NCBI RefSeq assembly: GCF_014634805.1
Contig: NZ_BMBS01000023.1
Location: 1-33,721 of the forward strand
DNA: 33,721 bases
Source: Leuconostoc falkenbergense
GTDB lineage: Bacteria; Bacillota; Bacilli; Lactobacillales; Lactobacillaceae
Reading direction: 5' to 3'
The position numbers and the translations under genes are program-made. Numbering within the stretch: position 1 is the first letter of the stretch; each line of letters begins with the position of its first letter. The notes below the pieces were generated by a model. It saw nothing but the letters and a program-made list of their open reading frames with translations. It searched no databases and had not been told where the DNA came from. Positions 6,123-15,211 of this stretch are shown piece after piece.

Positions 6123-7091
6123 GTGTCATTTTTATTGATTATTGTACTGATTATTATCACTATTTTATTAGGAAAATTAGCTGTTAAATTAGGATTTTCA
6201 GAAGTTGTTGGGCAGCTATTTGCTGGTGTTATTTTGGGAACCAGTGTGTTAAATTGGGTGCAGTCAACGGCACTCATACACCTCTTGGCAGAAATAGGTA
6301 TTGCAATGCTAATGTTTCATTCTGGCTTATCATCAGATTTGAAAGTCATGAAGCAACATATTAAAGCATCTTCTGCTATTGCCGTATTTGGTGTTTTGGT
6401 ACCTGTGCTAGTGATGCCGCTGGCATTTATTTTGTTAGGGTATGATTTACGGGTTGCTTTGTTTGCTGGTGTTGTTTTTGCAGCAACATCAATTTCAATC
6501 ACATTAGCTGTTTTGGCTGAACAAAGAAAATTAGCCACGTCTCTAGGCGCTATTATTTTGTCAGCAGCGATTCTTGATGATGTGATTGCTTTAATTGCCA
6601 TGACAGTATTCTCTGTTGTCTTGGGTGGTCAACTGGGATTGGGCGGCTTGGTGCCACTAGTGGCTTTTACCGCAGGGCTATTCATTAAAAAATATACATT
6701 AGCTGACTATTTGGGAAAAGGCACTTCAATGGTAGGAAAATGGTTTTTCTATCCTATTTTCTTTGGCTCGATTGGCCTTACGCTAACTTTGCCCAGCACA
6801 TCTGACAAGATTGTAGCGATAATTATTTTTAGCATTTTAGCTATTTTGACCAAATTGATTGGCTCTTTTTTGGGTGCAAAACTATCAGGATTATCATCTT
6901 CTGTGGCCACTGCCATTGGTGCAGGAATGGTATCACGAGGAGAAATGGCACTAGTCATTATACAGATTGGCATTAGCTCTGGTATTGTCAGTCAAAATCT
7001 CTCAAGTGAAATGATTGTGACAGTGATGATTACGACAATTGTGGCGCCTCTCATCATGAAACCATTGTTTAACAATATTAAGGAACTATAA
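6123..7091 (+). CDS. CPA2-family cation:proton antiporter, apparently missing two helices
   Basis: A 322-residue NapA/Kef-type monovalent cation/proton antiporter with a GTG start 6 bp after AAGGAG. Seen: N-terminal helices ending GMLMF-like EIGIAMLMFHSGLSSDL, the ATSISIT unwound-helix region, the ion-binding Asp pair LDDVIAL (D152, D153), and the late GAGMVSRGEMALVI motif. Family members such as enterococcal NapA are about 380 residues. Here the LDDV helix is followed almost at once (residues about 170-177) by VPLVAFTAGLFI, which corresponds to a helix normally about 60 residues further on, so two membrane segments appear to be absent. The reading frame is intact. Activity is therefore uncertain. 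Substrate (Na+ or K+) cannot be told. Confidence 0.8.
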   Translation: MSFLLIIVLIIITILLGKLAVKLGFSEVVGQLFAGVILGTSVLNWVQSTALIHLLAEIGIAMLMFHSGLSSDLKVMKQHIKASSAIAVFGVLVPVLVMPLAFILLGYDLRVALFAGVVFAATSISITLAVLAEQRKLATSLGAIILSAAILDDVIALIAMTVFSVVLGGQLGLGGLVPLVAFTAGLFIKKYTLADYLGKGTSMVGKWFFYPIFFGSIGLTLTLPSTSDKIVAIIIFSILAILTKLIGSFLGAKLSGLSSSVATAIGAGMVSRGEMALVIIQIGISSGIVSQNLSSEMIVTVMITTIVAPLIMKPLFNNIKEL

Positions 7092-7166
7092 GACCATCGC
7101 GCTGGTGTTTAATTGTTGTACTATAATAAGGACATATTGAAATATATATGAGCGAGGTGAAATACA

Positions 7167-7499
7167 ATGAATGTTATTGTACATATCGATGAGTCAGAAA
7201 AGTGGCAAACTGTCCTTTCAAATTTGAAGCATTTAGTTGAATGGTACGAAAACAATGATATTGTGGGTACGATCGAACTTTTGGTCAATGGTGGCGCAGT
7301 TGAACAAGTTGTTAAGCAATCTGACTTGCAGTTGAACACGTTGATTAGTTCTTCTGTTGTTATTTCGGTATGCAAAAATTCACTTGATCAAAGGCATATT
7401 TCATCTACCGAATTACAAGATAATATCGTGATTGTTCCTTCAGGCGTTGTGGAATTGGCAATCAAGCAAAATGAAGGCTACGGCTACATTAAACCATAA
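7167..7499 (+). CDS. DsrE/DsrF-like family protein
   Basis: A 110-residue cytosolic protein of the DsrE-like (COG1416 type) family: N-terminal strand MNVIVHIDESEKW, a NDIVGTIELLVNGGAVE segment, a single Cys in VVISVCKNSLDQR (about residue 69), and the family's characteristic end SGVVELAIKQNEGYGYIKP. Relatives relay sulfur or are of unknown role in Gram-positive bacteria. GAGGTG 7 bp before the ATG is a good ribosome site, and TATAAT at 7122-7127 lies about 40 bp upstream although no clear -35 is seen. The gene converges with the transporter on the other strand. Exact function unknown. Confidence 0.75.
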   Translation: MNVIVHIDESEKWQTVLSNLKHLVEWYENNDIVGTIELLVNGGAVEQVVKQSDLQLNTLISSSVVISVCKNSLDQRHISSTELQDNIVIVPSGVVELAIKQNEGYGYIKP

Positions 7500-7551
7500 T
7501 GACAGAGCTTTATGTTGGCTCCTGAATAATCGAAGCGCTGTTTTTCACCGC

Positions 7552-8658
7552 CTAAACTGATAACAAAATAAAGCCCACAATTATGAAAAACAATAGCAAA
7601 CCAATGTTTAAAAGCGAGAAAGTTTTGAAGAAACTAAATGTACTGTGATGATGTGACAAAGCAGCATATTGGCGCAGAGCTAGAAGGTTAGCCAGTGAGG
7701 CAATGAGCGTACCTAGTCCACCGACAGTGACACCTAAATATAGGCCATAACTATGTTGGGTGAATTTTGAGATTAGAATAGCAGCGGGCACATTACTGAT
7801 GAATTGGCTAGTTATCATACCGGAGAAAAACGTTTCTAAGCTTGATGTGGTATGTTGATACAACAAAGTCTGCACGTATTTGATACGACTGATTGCGCCG
7901 ACAATAATGAAAAAATTAACGAAAGTTAAAATAATCCCGTAATCAGCATATTTGAAAACTGACTTTTGCAAACAAACTGCTGCGACAACACTAACGATTA
8001 GTGCCATATAAACAGGTATGACTGACAAAATCCCTAAAAGAACGATTAACGTGGCGCCTAACAATAGCCAAGTTTTGTGTTGGTTAATTTCAATTGATGG
8101 TAAAGTGACATCATCAATGGGTTGATTTTTGATGACTAATAACACAACAAACATGGATAATAACGCCACCAAACCAAAAGGTAACGACATCATCATAAAT
8201 TGACCAATTCCGAGATGGTAATGAGACACCAAATAAATGTTTTGTGGGTTCCCGAAAGGTGTTAAAGCGCTGCCAAGATTAGCATAAATGGTTAATAAAC
8301 TGATTGTTAATATTTTTGGTACATTAATTTTTTGAGCAATATTAAAAACAATGGGGACAAGGGTCAAAATCGCAACGTCGTTTGTAAAAAACATCGAGCC
8401 AAAAAAAGAGCAAAGTAAAAGCACTAAAATGACAGAGCGGATCGTGCTACATTTTGCAATAATGTAATTTGCGACGAATTTGAGTATATTGAGCGCTTGA
8501 TAAATTGTAATAAGTAGGATTAATGCTGCTAGTGACGTAATGGTATTGGTATCAATGTCTGATAGTTTGACAACACCAAACGTCATTGAGAAGATTGCAA
8601 GGATTAAGGTGATTAAAAATGTTTTATCAGTAATAATTCTTTTTAAAATGACAGGCAT
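7552..8658 (-). CDS. SLC13/ArsB-like anion permease
   Basis: A 368-residue integral membrane protein of the ion transporter superfamily (ArsB/NhaD/SLC13, YbiR-like). Seen: about 10 hydrophobic segments, FFTNDVAILTLVPI (about residue 90) and LGSALTPFGNPQNIYL (about 130), which correspond to the two conserved Ser-Asn-Thr/TPxGNPQ hairpin regions, and a second-half TSQFISNVPAAIL motif (about 285) of the inverted repeat. Substrate is an inorganic or carboxylate anion, not predictable further. I chose ATG (8656-8658) over the adjacent TTG because AAAGGAAG lies 8 bp before it. An extended -10 promoter on the minus strand (8700-8705) fits this start. Confidence 0.75.
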   Translation of the reverse strand: MPVILKRIITDKTFLITLILAIFSMTFGVVKLSDIDTNTITSLAALILLITIYQALNILKFVANYIIAKCSTIRSVILVLLLCSFFGSMFFTNDVAILTLVPIVFNIAQKINVPKILTISLLTIYANLGSALTPFGNPQNIYLVSHYHLGIGQFMMMSLPFGLVALLSMFVVLLVIKNQPIDDVTLPSIEINQHKTWLLLGATLIVLLGILSVIPVYMALIVSVVAAVCLQKSVFKYADYGIILTFVNFFIIVGAISRIKYVQTLLYQHTTSSLETFFSGMITSQFISNVPAAILISKFTQHSYGLYLGVTVGGLGTLIASLANLLALRQYAALSHHHSTFSFFKTFSLLNIGLLLFFIIVGFILLSV

Positions 8659-8699
8659 CAAATTGACTTCCTTTGAAGTTGATGGATAATATTACAATT

Positions 8700-8708
8700 A
8701 GTATAGCA
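8700..8708 (-). promoter_or_regulatory. Extended -10 promoter of the SLC13-like gene
   Basis: On the minus strand the sequence reads TGCTATACT, an extended -10 element, about 42 bp upstream of the chosen ATG. No good -35 box is visible. Confidence 0.35.
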
Positions 8709-8866
8709 TTTTGGGTGACTATTAAGGATTGTAGTACAGATAAATATGGATTTTTTGCTAAAGTATTAACTATCAAATTGGCGATTACTGCTGCTGATAG
8801 TGCTATCGTCATTCTTACGGGTCAATAATCTCAAAAATAATTTGCATTAGGCTTACTAAATGTGAC

Positions 8867-8895
8867 TTGACGATAGCATTATTTTAAGGTAATAT
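8867..8895 (+). promoter_or_regulatory. Promoter of the valS T-box transcript
   Basis: TTGACG (8867-8872) and TAATAT (8890-8895) are 17 bp apart, a strong vegetative promoter placing the transcript start near 8902, a few bases before the T-box leader. The 160 bp before it (8706-8866) hold nothing else recognisable. Confidence 0.65.
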
Positions 8896-8901
8896 TAAAA
8901 T

Positions 8902-9088
8902 TATCTTAGAGGAATAAGCAAGCGCGTGTTTAGAGAGTTGATGTATGGTGTAAATCAACCACGTTAATGCCCAAGGTTGCTAAGGATTAACTCATCACAT
9001 TAAAATAAATTAAGTGGTCGTTTCGTAACGACAATTTAGGTGGTACCACGCGTCAGCGTCCTATATTAGGATGTTGGCGTTTTTTTTG
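8902..9088 (+). promoter_or_regulatory. T-box riboswitch leader, valine type
   Basis: This leader senses uncharged tRNA-Val and controls the downstream valyl-tRNA synthetase by antitermination. Seen: the Stem I AGAGAG motif (8932-8937) next to a GTTGAT/ATCAAC distal hairpin with a GGTG loop; a candidate specifier codon GTT (8963-8965) followed by A as usual; the T-box sequence AGGTGGTACCACG (9038-9050), which pairs with the tRNA acceptor end; and a terminator of CGTCAGCGTCC / GGATGTTGGCG with eight T (9051-9087). The class is secure from the T-box and terminator; the specifier codon is an assignment by position and by the identity of the downstream gene. Confidence 0.85.
9051..9087 (+). terminator. 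T-box terminator hairpin
   Basis: GCGTCC and GGATGT (with a G-U pair) form the core of a hairpin extended by CG/GCG outer pairs around a TATATTA loop, followed by eight T. Its 5' arm overlaps the region needed for the antiterminator, as expected for a T-box. Confidence 0.8.
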
Positions 9089-9114
9089 TGGTAACGCTTT
9101 AAAATGAGTTGACA

Positions 9115-9154
9115 AAGTAGCTAATTTACTGAATAAGTAGCTAATTTACTGAAT
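9115..9154 (+). repeat. Perfect 20-bp tandem duplication between T-box and valS
   Basis: The unit AAGTAGCTAATTTACTGAAT is present twice back to back (9115-9134 and 9135-9154) without mismatch. It directly follows TTGACA (9109-9114) and precedes the AAAGGAG site of valS. Each unit also holds a small AGTA/TACT inverted repeat. With one unit only, TTGACA would be 19 bp from TATACA, a possible secondary promoter; the duplication moves these apart. Confidence 0.9.
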
Positions 9155-9173
9155 ATACAAAGGAGAAATAACA

Positions 9174-11858
9174 ATGCGCGATATTGATATGTCAACAAAA
9201 TATAATCCCACTGCTGTTGAAGAAGGTCGGTACGATAACTGGCAAAGCAAAAAGCTTTTTGCACCAGAATCGAATCAAGAAATTCAGGGGAATGAACCAG
9301 AACCTTATTCAATTGTCATTCCACCACCAAATGTCACAGGTAAGTTGCATTTAGGACATGCTTGGGATACGACGCTGCAAGATATGATTATTCGTCAAAA
9401 GCGCATGCAAGGATTTGACACTTTGTGGTTGCCCGGTATGGATCACGCAGGCATTGCAACACAAGCCAAGGTTGAGCAACGGTTGCGCGGTGAAGGTATT
9501 TCTCGTTATGATTTGGGTCGTGAGAAGTTCGTGGCACAAGTTTGGGATTGGAAAAATGAATACGCCACCACTATCAAACAACAATGGGGTAAAATGGGAC
9601 TTTCATTGGACTTTGATCGTGAACGTTTCACATTAGATGAAGGTTTGAACAAGGCCGTTAATAAAGTCTTTATTGATTTGTACAACAAAGGTTTGATCTA
9701 TCGTGGTGAGTACATCATTAACTGGGACCCACAAGCACGTACGGCGTTGTCTGACATTGAGGTGATTTATCAAGATGATGAGGGTGCTTTCTATCATGTG
9801 AAATATCCATTCACCGATGGTACGACTTTTAATGGTAAGAATTACATTGAAATTGCAACGACTCGTCCAGAAACAATGTTTGGTGATGTTGCTGTGGCCG
9901 TACATCCGAGTGATGAACGTTACAAAGATTTAATTGGGAAAACAGTCATGGTACCACTCGTTGGTCGTGAAATTCCAATTATCGCTGATGAATATGTTGA
10001 AAAAGATTTCGGGACTGGTATGGTAAAAATCACACCAGCTCATGATCCTAATGACTTCCAAGTCGGCAATCGCCATGATTTGGAACGCATTAACACAATG
10101 ACTGAAGATGGCCATTTGAATGAGCATGCTGGCAAATATAACGGCATGGAACGATTTGAAGCGCGCAAAGCAATCGTAGCAGATCTTGAAGCGGGTGATT
10201 ACATGCTCAAAGTTGACCCAATTGTTCACTCAGTTGGTCATTCAGAACGGACCGGTGTGCCAGTTGAGTCGCGTTTGTCTACGCAATGGTTTGTCAAAAT
10301 GGCACCATTGGCAAAGCAGATTCTAGACATGCAGCAACATGAAGATGAGAAAGTTGAATTTGTGCCAGCACGTTTTGAAGACACATTCACGCATTGGATG
10401 GAAAATATTCGTGATTGGGTTATTTCACGTCAATTGTGGTGGGGACATCAAATTCCTGCGTGGTATAAGAACAAAGGCACGGATAACGAAGAAATTTATG
10501 TTGGGACAGAGGCGCCTGAAGGGGATGGTTGGGAACGTGATCCTGATGTGCTTGATACTTGGTTCTCAAGTGCACTTTGGCCATTTTCAACAATGGGTTG
10601 GCCGGAAAAAATGGATGGCGATTTTGCCCGCTATTATCCAACCAATACATTAGTAACTGGTTATGATATTATCTTCTTCTGGGTTGCACGAATGATGTTC
10701 CAAGGCAAGGAATTTACTGGTCAGCGACCATTTAAAAATGTCTTAATTCACGGTCTTATTCGTGATGGTGAAGGTCGCAAAATGTCAAAGTCATTGGGCA
10801 ATGGTGTTGACCCAATGGACGTTATTGAAAAGTACGGTGCTGACGCATTGCGTTGGTTCTTGGCAACAGGTTCAACTCCGGGACAAGATGTACGTTTCAC
10901 ATACGATAAGATGGATGCAGCTTGGAACTTTATCAATAAGATTTGGAATGCTTCACGATACGTTATCATGAATCTGGCAGAAGATACGCCATCACAATTG
11001 CCTGATTTGGATAAATTAACACTAGCCGATCAATGGATTTTGGCACGCTTGAACACAACAGTTGCTGATGTGACACGTAATTTTGATAAATTTGAATTTG
11101 GTGAAGCTGGTCGTTCACTATATAACTTCATTTGGAACGATTTTGCCGACTGGTACATCGAAATGACCAAAGAAACATTGAACGGTGACGGTGACAAAGC
11201 ACCTGTTCAACAAACATTAGCTTATGTTTTGGATCAGACGTTACGTTTGTTGCAGCCAATTATGCCATTCGTAACAGAAGCGATTTGGCAAGAAATGCCA
11301 GATCAGGCGGAAAAGAATGCTGATTTTGCTATCACACGATATCCTGTTGTACATGACGAATTGACTAACGACGCAGCAGAAACAGCGTTTAAGTCGTTGC
11401 AAGATTTGATTGTTGCAGTGCGTAATATTCGTTCAGAAGCCAACGCACCAATGTCAACAGCAATCGACTTGTTGATTAAGACAAACGATGACAATTTGAT
11501 TCGTATATTTAATGATAATGTGGATTATATTAACCGTTTCGCACATCCCAAGTCATTGACGATTGCCGCTGATGTACAAGCACCAGATTTGGCAATGTCA
11601 CAAGTGATTACTGGTGCAGAAATATATGTGCCACTTGCTGAATTGATTGATATTGATGATGAAATCGCACGTCTTGAAGGAGAAACTAAGAAATTCTCTG
11701 GTGAGGTGAAACGTGCTCAAGGCAAACTATCTAACGAAAAATTCGTTAATGCTGCCCCAGAAGCAGTTGTTGCTGCTGAAAGAGAAAAATTGGCTGATTG
11801 GCAAGCTAAGCTTGCCGCCACACAAGAACGTTTGACGTCTTTGCGCTCAGCGAAATAA
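9174..11858 (+). CDS. valS: Valyl-tRNA synthetase
   Basis: An 894-residue class Ia aminoacyl-tRNA synthetase that charges tRNA-Val with valine in the cytosol. Seen: the HIGH-type motif HLGH at residues 59-62 within [16 protein letters not shown]; the editing (CP1) domain around residues 195-345 with [10 protein letters not shown] and the [15 protein letters not shown] motif that removes mischarged threonine; the KMSKS motif at 536-540; an anticodon-binding helical domain at about 610-750; and a C-terminal coiled coil (about 830-894, [21 protein letters not shown]) that contacts the tRNA. The length is normal. The ATG at 9174 has AAAGGAG 8 bp upstream; an in-frame ATG at 9189 is less likely. 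Controlled by the T-box leader. A strong bidirectional terminator follows. Confidence 0.98.
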   Translation: MRDIDMSTKYNPTAVEEGRYDNWQSKKLFAPESNQEIQGNEPEPYSIVIPPPNVTGKLHLGHAWDTTLQDMIIRQKRMQGFDTLWLPGMDHAGIATQAKVEQRLRGEGISRYDLGREKFVAQVWDWKNEYATTIKQQWGKMGLSLDFDRERFTLDEGLNKAVNKVFIDLYNKGLIYRGEYIINWDPQARTALSDIEVIYQDDEGAFYHVKYPFTDGTTFNGKNYIEIATTRPETMFGDVAVAVHPSDERYKDLIGKTVMVPLVGREIPIIADEYVEKDFGTGMVKITPAHDPNDFQVGNRHDLERINTMTEDGHLNEHAGKYNGMERFEARKAIVADLEAGDYMLKVDPIVHSVGHSERTGVPVESRLSTQWFVKMAPLAKQILDMQQHEDEKVEFVPARFEDTFTHWMENIRDWVISRQLWWGHQIPAWYKNKGTDNEEIYVGTEAPEGDGWERDPDVLDTWFSSALWPFSTMGWPEKMDGDFARYYPTNTLVTGYDIIFFWVARMMFQGKEFTGQRPFKNVLIHGLIRDGEGRKMSKSLGNGVDPMDVIEKYGADALRWFLATGSTPGQDVRFTYDKMDAAWNFINKIWNASRYVIMNLAEDTPSQLPDLDKLTLADQWILARLNTTVADVTRNFDKFEFGEAGRSLYNFIWNDFADWYIEMTKETLNGDGDKAPVQQTLAYVLDQTLRLLQPIMPFVTEAIWQEMPDQAEKNADFAITRYPVVHDELTNDAAETAFKSLQDLIVAVRNIRSEANAPMSTAIDLLIKTNDDNLIRIFNDNVDYINRFAHPKSLTIAADVQAPDLAMSQVITGAEIYVPLAELIDIDDEIARLEGETKKFSGEVKRAQGKLSNEKFVNAAPEAVVAAEREKLADWQAKLAATQERLTSLRSAK

Positions 11859-11863
11859 TAAAC

Positions 11864-11900
11864 AAAATCCATGATTATACGAGATAATCATGGATTTTTT
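11864..11900. terminator. Bidirectional terminator between valS and the YhgE-like gene
   Basis: A perfect 15-bp stem, AAAATCCATGATTAT (11864-11878) with ATAATCATGGATTTT (11884-11898), loop ACGAG, has T runs on both strands. It ends valS and, since the minus-strand gene stops at 11900, that gene too. Confidence 0.9.
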
Positions 11901-13039
11901 TATTTTGCGATGATATTTCGAGTCTGCGATAAGAACACTTTAGCAATTAATAAGAACATACCAATCACCATTACCCATAACAAATTAAATGTAGGTGTGT
12001 GCCAAATACCATCATGATAGTAAATAATGCCGCGTATACCGTCAATTAAGAATCGCATTGGCAGCCAAGGATAAATGCTGTTGCGGTAAAAGTGAGATAG
12101 CATTTCTGGGGCTAATTGTAGAATTGGTAGCGCAAAGAACATCAATAAAACGAAAAGTGGTAAACCAATAAAGCCCGTCCAACTCAATATTCCTAGAATT
12201 ATCATGATGAATGAAAATTCAGCAATCGTCGCAAACAGCGTAATGGTCCAAAAATTTTGGAAGTGATAGTCGAGTAGCCATGTTGTATACAACGGCGTCA
12301 TAACACCAATAAAAATCGCTAAACTAGCAGCAGTAATGAGTTGCATGGTAGCAAGACGGTATTTATTTTGACCACGAAGTTGACCATCTTTAGCAGCGTA
12401 GAAAAGCATTAGGCTGATAATAACACTGCTGAGCCAAAGGGGCTGAAAATAAATCGCTGTTGCATTAACTTTACTTTCAGTTGGATGAACAATTTGGTTA
12501 GTGACGTTTAGTGGTTGGACAATTGTTTTGGCAATTACAATCGGAATTGGTTGTTGGTGCAAGGCAAACTGTGTGATGATGTCTTTTGAAATCGTGCCAC
12601 TGATAGTTGTTGTCATGTGACTGAACAAGTTGGTAACCGCAGTACCAACAGTTGGGTTTTTGGCTTGATTGATGACTGTTGTGACAATTGGCTTGGTGGG
12701 CTTTGATGTTGCTAGTGTCGCCATATTTTCTCCAAAATGACGTTTAATAATGATAGCGCCGTAGAATTTTTGTTTGGACATATCTTGTTTGAGTGCAGCG
12801 GTTGACTTGACGGTTGTCCATTTAAGAGTCGTGGGATTTTTATCACCAACACTAGTCACGTTTTTGAGTTGATCAACTATTTTTTCGCTGATGGGATTAG
12901 TTGGATCTTCATTAACAATGGCTAGTGGTAAATTTTTGACCGTTGTATGGACTGTTGGTATTTGTGACAAAACCATGATGAACGATAAAGCGATGCCACC
13001 AATAGCTGCTAATAGCCAGAATTTATACTTTTTAAACAT
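11900..13039 (-). CDS. YhgE/Pip-like ABC-2 type membrane protein
   Basis: A 379-residue membrane protein. One N-terminal membrane segment (about 8-28) leads to an extracytoplasmic region of about 180 residues containing the LPLAIVNEDPTNPISEKIV stretch typical of YhgE/Pip and ABC-2 permease (DUF3533) proteins, followed by five or six C-terminal membrane segments (about 205-375). Proteins of this group export lipids, peptides or toxic compounds, and some act as phage receptors; no ATPase gene is beside it. AGGAGG lies 6 bp before the ATG. The divergent TetR-family gene next to it probably represses it, a common arrangement for inducible efflux. Confidence 0.75.
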   Translation of the reverse strand: MFKKYKFWLLAAIGGIALSFIMVLSQIPTVHTTVKNLPLAIVNEDPTNPISEKIVDQLKNVTSVGDKNPTTLKWTTVKSTAALKQDMSKQKFYGAIIIKRHFGENMATLATSKPTKPIVTTVINQAKNPTVGTAVTNLFSHMTTTISGTISKDIITQFALHQQPIPIVIAKTIVQPLNVTNQIVHPTESKVNATAIYFQPLWLSSVIISLMLFYAAKDGQLRGQNKYRLATMQLITAASLAIFIGVMTPLYTTWLLDYHFQNFWTITLFATIAEFSFIMIILGILSWTGFIGLPLFVLLMFFALPILQLAPEMLSHFYRNSIYPWLPMRFLIDGIRGIIYYHDGIWHTPTFNLLWVMVIGMFLLIAKVFLSQTRNIIAK

Positions 13040-13057
13040 GTAAAACCTCCTAAAATT

Positions 13058-13070
13058 GAACGTTGTGTTC
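13058..13070. promoter_or_regulatory. Candidate TetR operator
   Basis: GAAC (13058-13061) and GTTC (13067-13070) form a short inverted repeat in the intergenic region shared by the TetR-family gene and the divergent membrane protein gene, close to the start of the latter. The arms are short, so this is tentative. Confidence 0.25.
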
Positions 13071-13171
13071 TTTTTTGATATACTTAGCGTAATCTTGAAT
13101 TAGGTGTTTATCAATCGTCAAAAATAGGCAATATGTCGCAAATGCAACATAACGTGAGAAAGTGTTTTAAA

Positions 13172-13765
13172 ATGGCTTATCAACATAAAACGACACAAAC
13201 CAAAAAAATGCTATTAAATAGTTTGCTTGATTTAATGGTCAATAAAGAACTAGAAGATATTACAGTTCGTGATATTACTGAATATGCTGGTGTTAATCGT
13301 GGCACTTTTTACCGTCATTTCAAAGATAAAATGGATTTAGTTGAACAAAAAGAACGACAAATTTTTCAAGATTTGCAACAGGTAGAACTAGACATCAAAG
13401 TCTTTGATGATACAGCTAATATCGTGATATCTTCGGAAAATGTCTGTAAATTAACGACTTATTTATATACACAACGACGTTTTTTGGCAAACTTATTGGG
13501 ATCAAATGGTGATATGACATTTGAACACCAATTATTGACGTGGCTATATAGCACCATTATTGACAATTTGGCCAGTGCTGGGCTTGATGTGACACAAAAA
13601 CATTTGAAAATTGTGGTCCATTATCAAGTGTCAGCTATGCTTGGCGTGATACGCTACTGGTTTATCGAAGATCAAGGGGCGACGTCACCTGAAACAATTG
13701 CCCAAATTATTTACAAGCTAAATCATGACGGGGTTTGGCGAAACTTTGAAAATCGTCCATTATGA
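13172..13765 (+). CDS. TetR/AcrR family transcriptional regulator
   Basis: A TetR-type repressor. The helix-turn-helix lies near the N-terminus: ITVRDITEYAGVNRGTFYRHFKDKMDLVE is the classic family pattern with GVNRGTFYRHF as recognition helix region; the rest is a variable ligand-binding, dimerising helical domain. I prefer the ATG at 13172 (197 residues) because GAGAAAG lies about 10 bp upstream and the protein then begins close to the HTH; an in-frame ATG at 13133 adds 13 residues but has only a weak TAGG site. It is divergent from the YhgE-like gene, 132 bp between starts, and is probably its repressor and its own. Confidence 0.85.
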   Translation: MAYQHKTTQTKKMLLNSLLDLMVNKELEDITVRDITEYAGVNRGTFYRHFKDKMDLVEQKERQIFQDLQQVELDIKVFDDTANIVISSENVCKLTTYLYTQRRFLANLLGSNGDMTFEHQLLTWLYSTIIDNLASAGLDVTQKHLKIVVHYQVSAMLGVIRYWFIEDQGATSPETIAQIIYKLNHDGVWRNFENRPL

Positions 13766-13876
13766 GGTGGTATATATGGTAACAAACTTATATAGAGTCA
13801 ACGCTTACCATCCAGATAATTGGCTAATTAATGATGTTGAGAATATTAACGATGCTCTGGCATTAAAACGAACAAT

Positions 13877-13904
13877 TTGCGTAATTCTCAAAATCCGCTA
13901 CAAT
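13877..13904 (+). promoter_or_regulatory. Promoter of the FabH-like gene
   Basis: TTGCGT (13877-13882) and TACAAT (13899-13904) are 16 bp apart, 30 bp before the ATG at 13934. It lies inside a short frame (13776-13916) that I do not accept as a gene. Confidence 0.5.
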
Positions 13905-13933
13905 AATATGAGATGAATTGAAGGTGAAAAGAC

Positions 13934-14905
13934 ATGTCTGGAAGTAAAATACTCGCCAGTGCACATTATGTGCCGAGTGACATTGTGACAAATGATGATT
14001 TAGCCAAAATCATGGATACCAATGATGAGTGGATTCAAGCACACACTGGTATTAAAACACGTCACATGTCATTGCAAGGCGAAAATACAAGTGATTTAGC
14101 GACTCAAGCTGCACGGCTAGCTTTAGCGCAAACTAACTTAACAGTCGAAGATATTGACCTGATTATTGTGACAACGTTCACGCCCGATGGGTTGGCACCA
14201 TCAACTGCGGCCTTAGTACAACGCAATTTGAAAGCAACCAATGCATGGGCTTATGATATTTCAACAGCTTGTTCTGGATTCGTTTTTGGTGTGAGCACGG
14301 CTGATAAATTTTTGCGTTCAGGCGTCTACAAAAATGCCTTAGTTATTTCTGCTGAAGTCAACTCAAAGATGATGGATTTCAAGGATCGGACGAGTACAGT
14401 ATTTTTTGGTGATGGTGCTGGGGCAGTTGTGATGACTGCGACCCAAGGAAATGGTGTCTTATCAAAGGAAGAAATGCACACTATTGGTAATGAAAATGTT
14501 GTACATTCCGGTAGAATAGCACCACTGACCTCACTTTCTGTGGAAAACTATCCAAAAACGGATGCTTTTGCACAAGAAGGCCGTGAAGTATTTAATGAAG
14601 TGACAACGCTAATTCCGCAACATATTAAAGATTTTCTAGGTGATAAACAACTACTGCCTAAAGATATCGACTATTACATTCCACATCAAGCTAATCTACG
14701 CCTAATTGAATACATTGCAGAAGCTTTGAATGAACCAATGGCTAAATTTTCAACCAACGTCATCCGGAATGGTAACACCTCTTCAGCTGGAATTGCCATC
14801 GGATTTGACGAATTAAATCAAACAGTTGATTTAACTGGCAAACGTGTGTTGCTAACAGGTTTCGGTGCAGGATTTACGTATGGTAGTTTATTGCTCGAAT
14901 TCTAA
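13934..14905 (+). CDS. 3-oxoacyl-ACP synthase III (FabH-like)
   Basis: A 323-residue ketoacyl-ACP synthase III, the thiolase-fold enzyme that condenses an acyl-CoA primer with malonyl-ACP to start fatty acid synthesis. Seen: catalytic Cys113 in DISTACSGF, His251 in YIPHQANLRL and Asn281 in IRNGNTSSAG, plus the GDGAGAVVM strand (159-167) and a glycine-rich end GFGAGFTYGSLLLEF. The length is normal. It stands alone rather than in a fab cluster, so it may be a second FabH-type enzyme with other primer preference; the sequence does not tell. GAAGGTGAAA gives the ribosome site, and a strong terminator follows. Confidence 0.9.
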   Translation: MSGSKILASAHYVPSDIVTNDDLAKIMDTNDEWIQAHTGIKTRHMSLQGENTSDLATQAARLALAQTNLTVEDIDLIIVTTFTPDGLAPSTAALVQRNLKATNAWAYDISTACSGFVFGVSTADKFLRSGVYKNALVISAEVNSKMMDFKDRTSTVFFGDGAGAVVMTATQGNGVLSKEEMHTIGNENVVHSGRIAPLTSLSVENYPKTDAFAQEGREVFNEVTTLIPQHIKDFLGDKQLLPKDIDYYIPHQANLRLIEYIAEALNEPMAKFSTNVIRNGNTSSAGIAIGFDELNQTVDLTGKRVLLTGFGAGFTYGSLLLEF

Positions 14906-14940
14906 AGAAAATATTAAGAATTTTAAGAAGTTTAAATTTC

Positions 14941-14988
14941 AAAAAAGACGATTTAAATCATTACAAAAATGATTTAGTCGTCTTTTTT
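14941..14988 (+). terminator. Intrinsic terminator after the FabH-like gene
   Basis: AAAAAAGACGA pairs with TCGTCTTTTTT and AAATCATT with AATGATTT, separated by a small internal loop, around an ACAAA loop; a T run ends it. The symmetric A/T ends could let it work on both strands. Confidence 0.85.
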
Positions 14989-15058
14989 GACAATATTTGC
15001 TGAGAAATTAAAAAAATAATCTCTTAAAAACCTTATAACAGCAACGTTATTCGTGCTG

Positions 15059-15075
15059 TGTAACGATACTGTAAC
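15059..15075 (+). promoter_or_regulatory. WalR (YycF) box upstream of the LysM-CAP gene
   Basis: TGTAAC, five bases, TGTAAC (15059-15064 and 15070-15075) is an exact match to the WalR consensus TGTWAH-N5-TGTWAH. WalRK controls cell-wall hydrolase genes in low-GC Gram-positive bacteria. The site lies 137 bp before the ATG; TATACT at 15127-15132 is a possible -10. The rest of the 306-bp gene-free stretch (14906-15211) holds the preceding terminator and no other recognised element. Confidence 0.6.
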
Positions 15076-15211
15076 ATTGTTATCTGATTGAGAAAACGAT
15101 ACAATGTTTGCGTTACACCCAGTGGGTATACTGGATATTGTTCTTAAGAATTACTTAATAACACATCAAAAACTTAATGTTTGAATTGAATCTATCCAGG
15201 AGTTAATACAT

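Noticed and set aside
8627-8812. A 61-codon minus-strand frame in front of the SLC13-like transporter gene.
   Set aside because: It overlaps the transporter start in another frame and covers its extended -10 promoter; no ribosome site.
13776-13916. A 46-codon frame with a GAGGTGG ribosome-like site between the TetR and FabH-like genes.
   Set aside because: Its second half contains the FabH-like gene's promoter (TTGCGT-16-TACAAT), the product has no recognisable feature, and the frame is short; the ribosome-like site could be chance. Conservation in relatives would change this.
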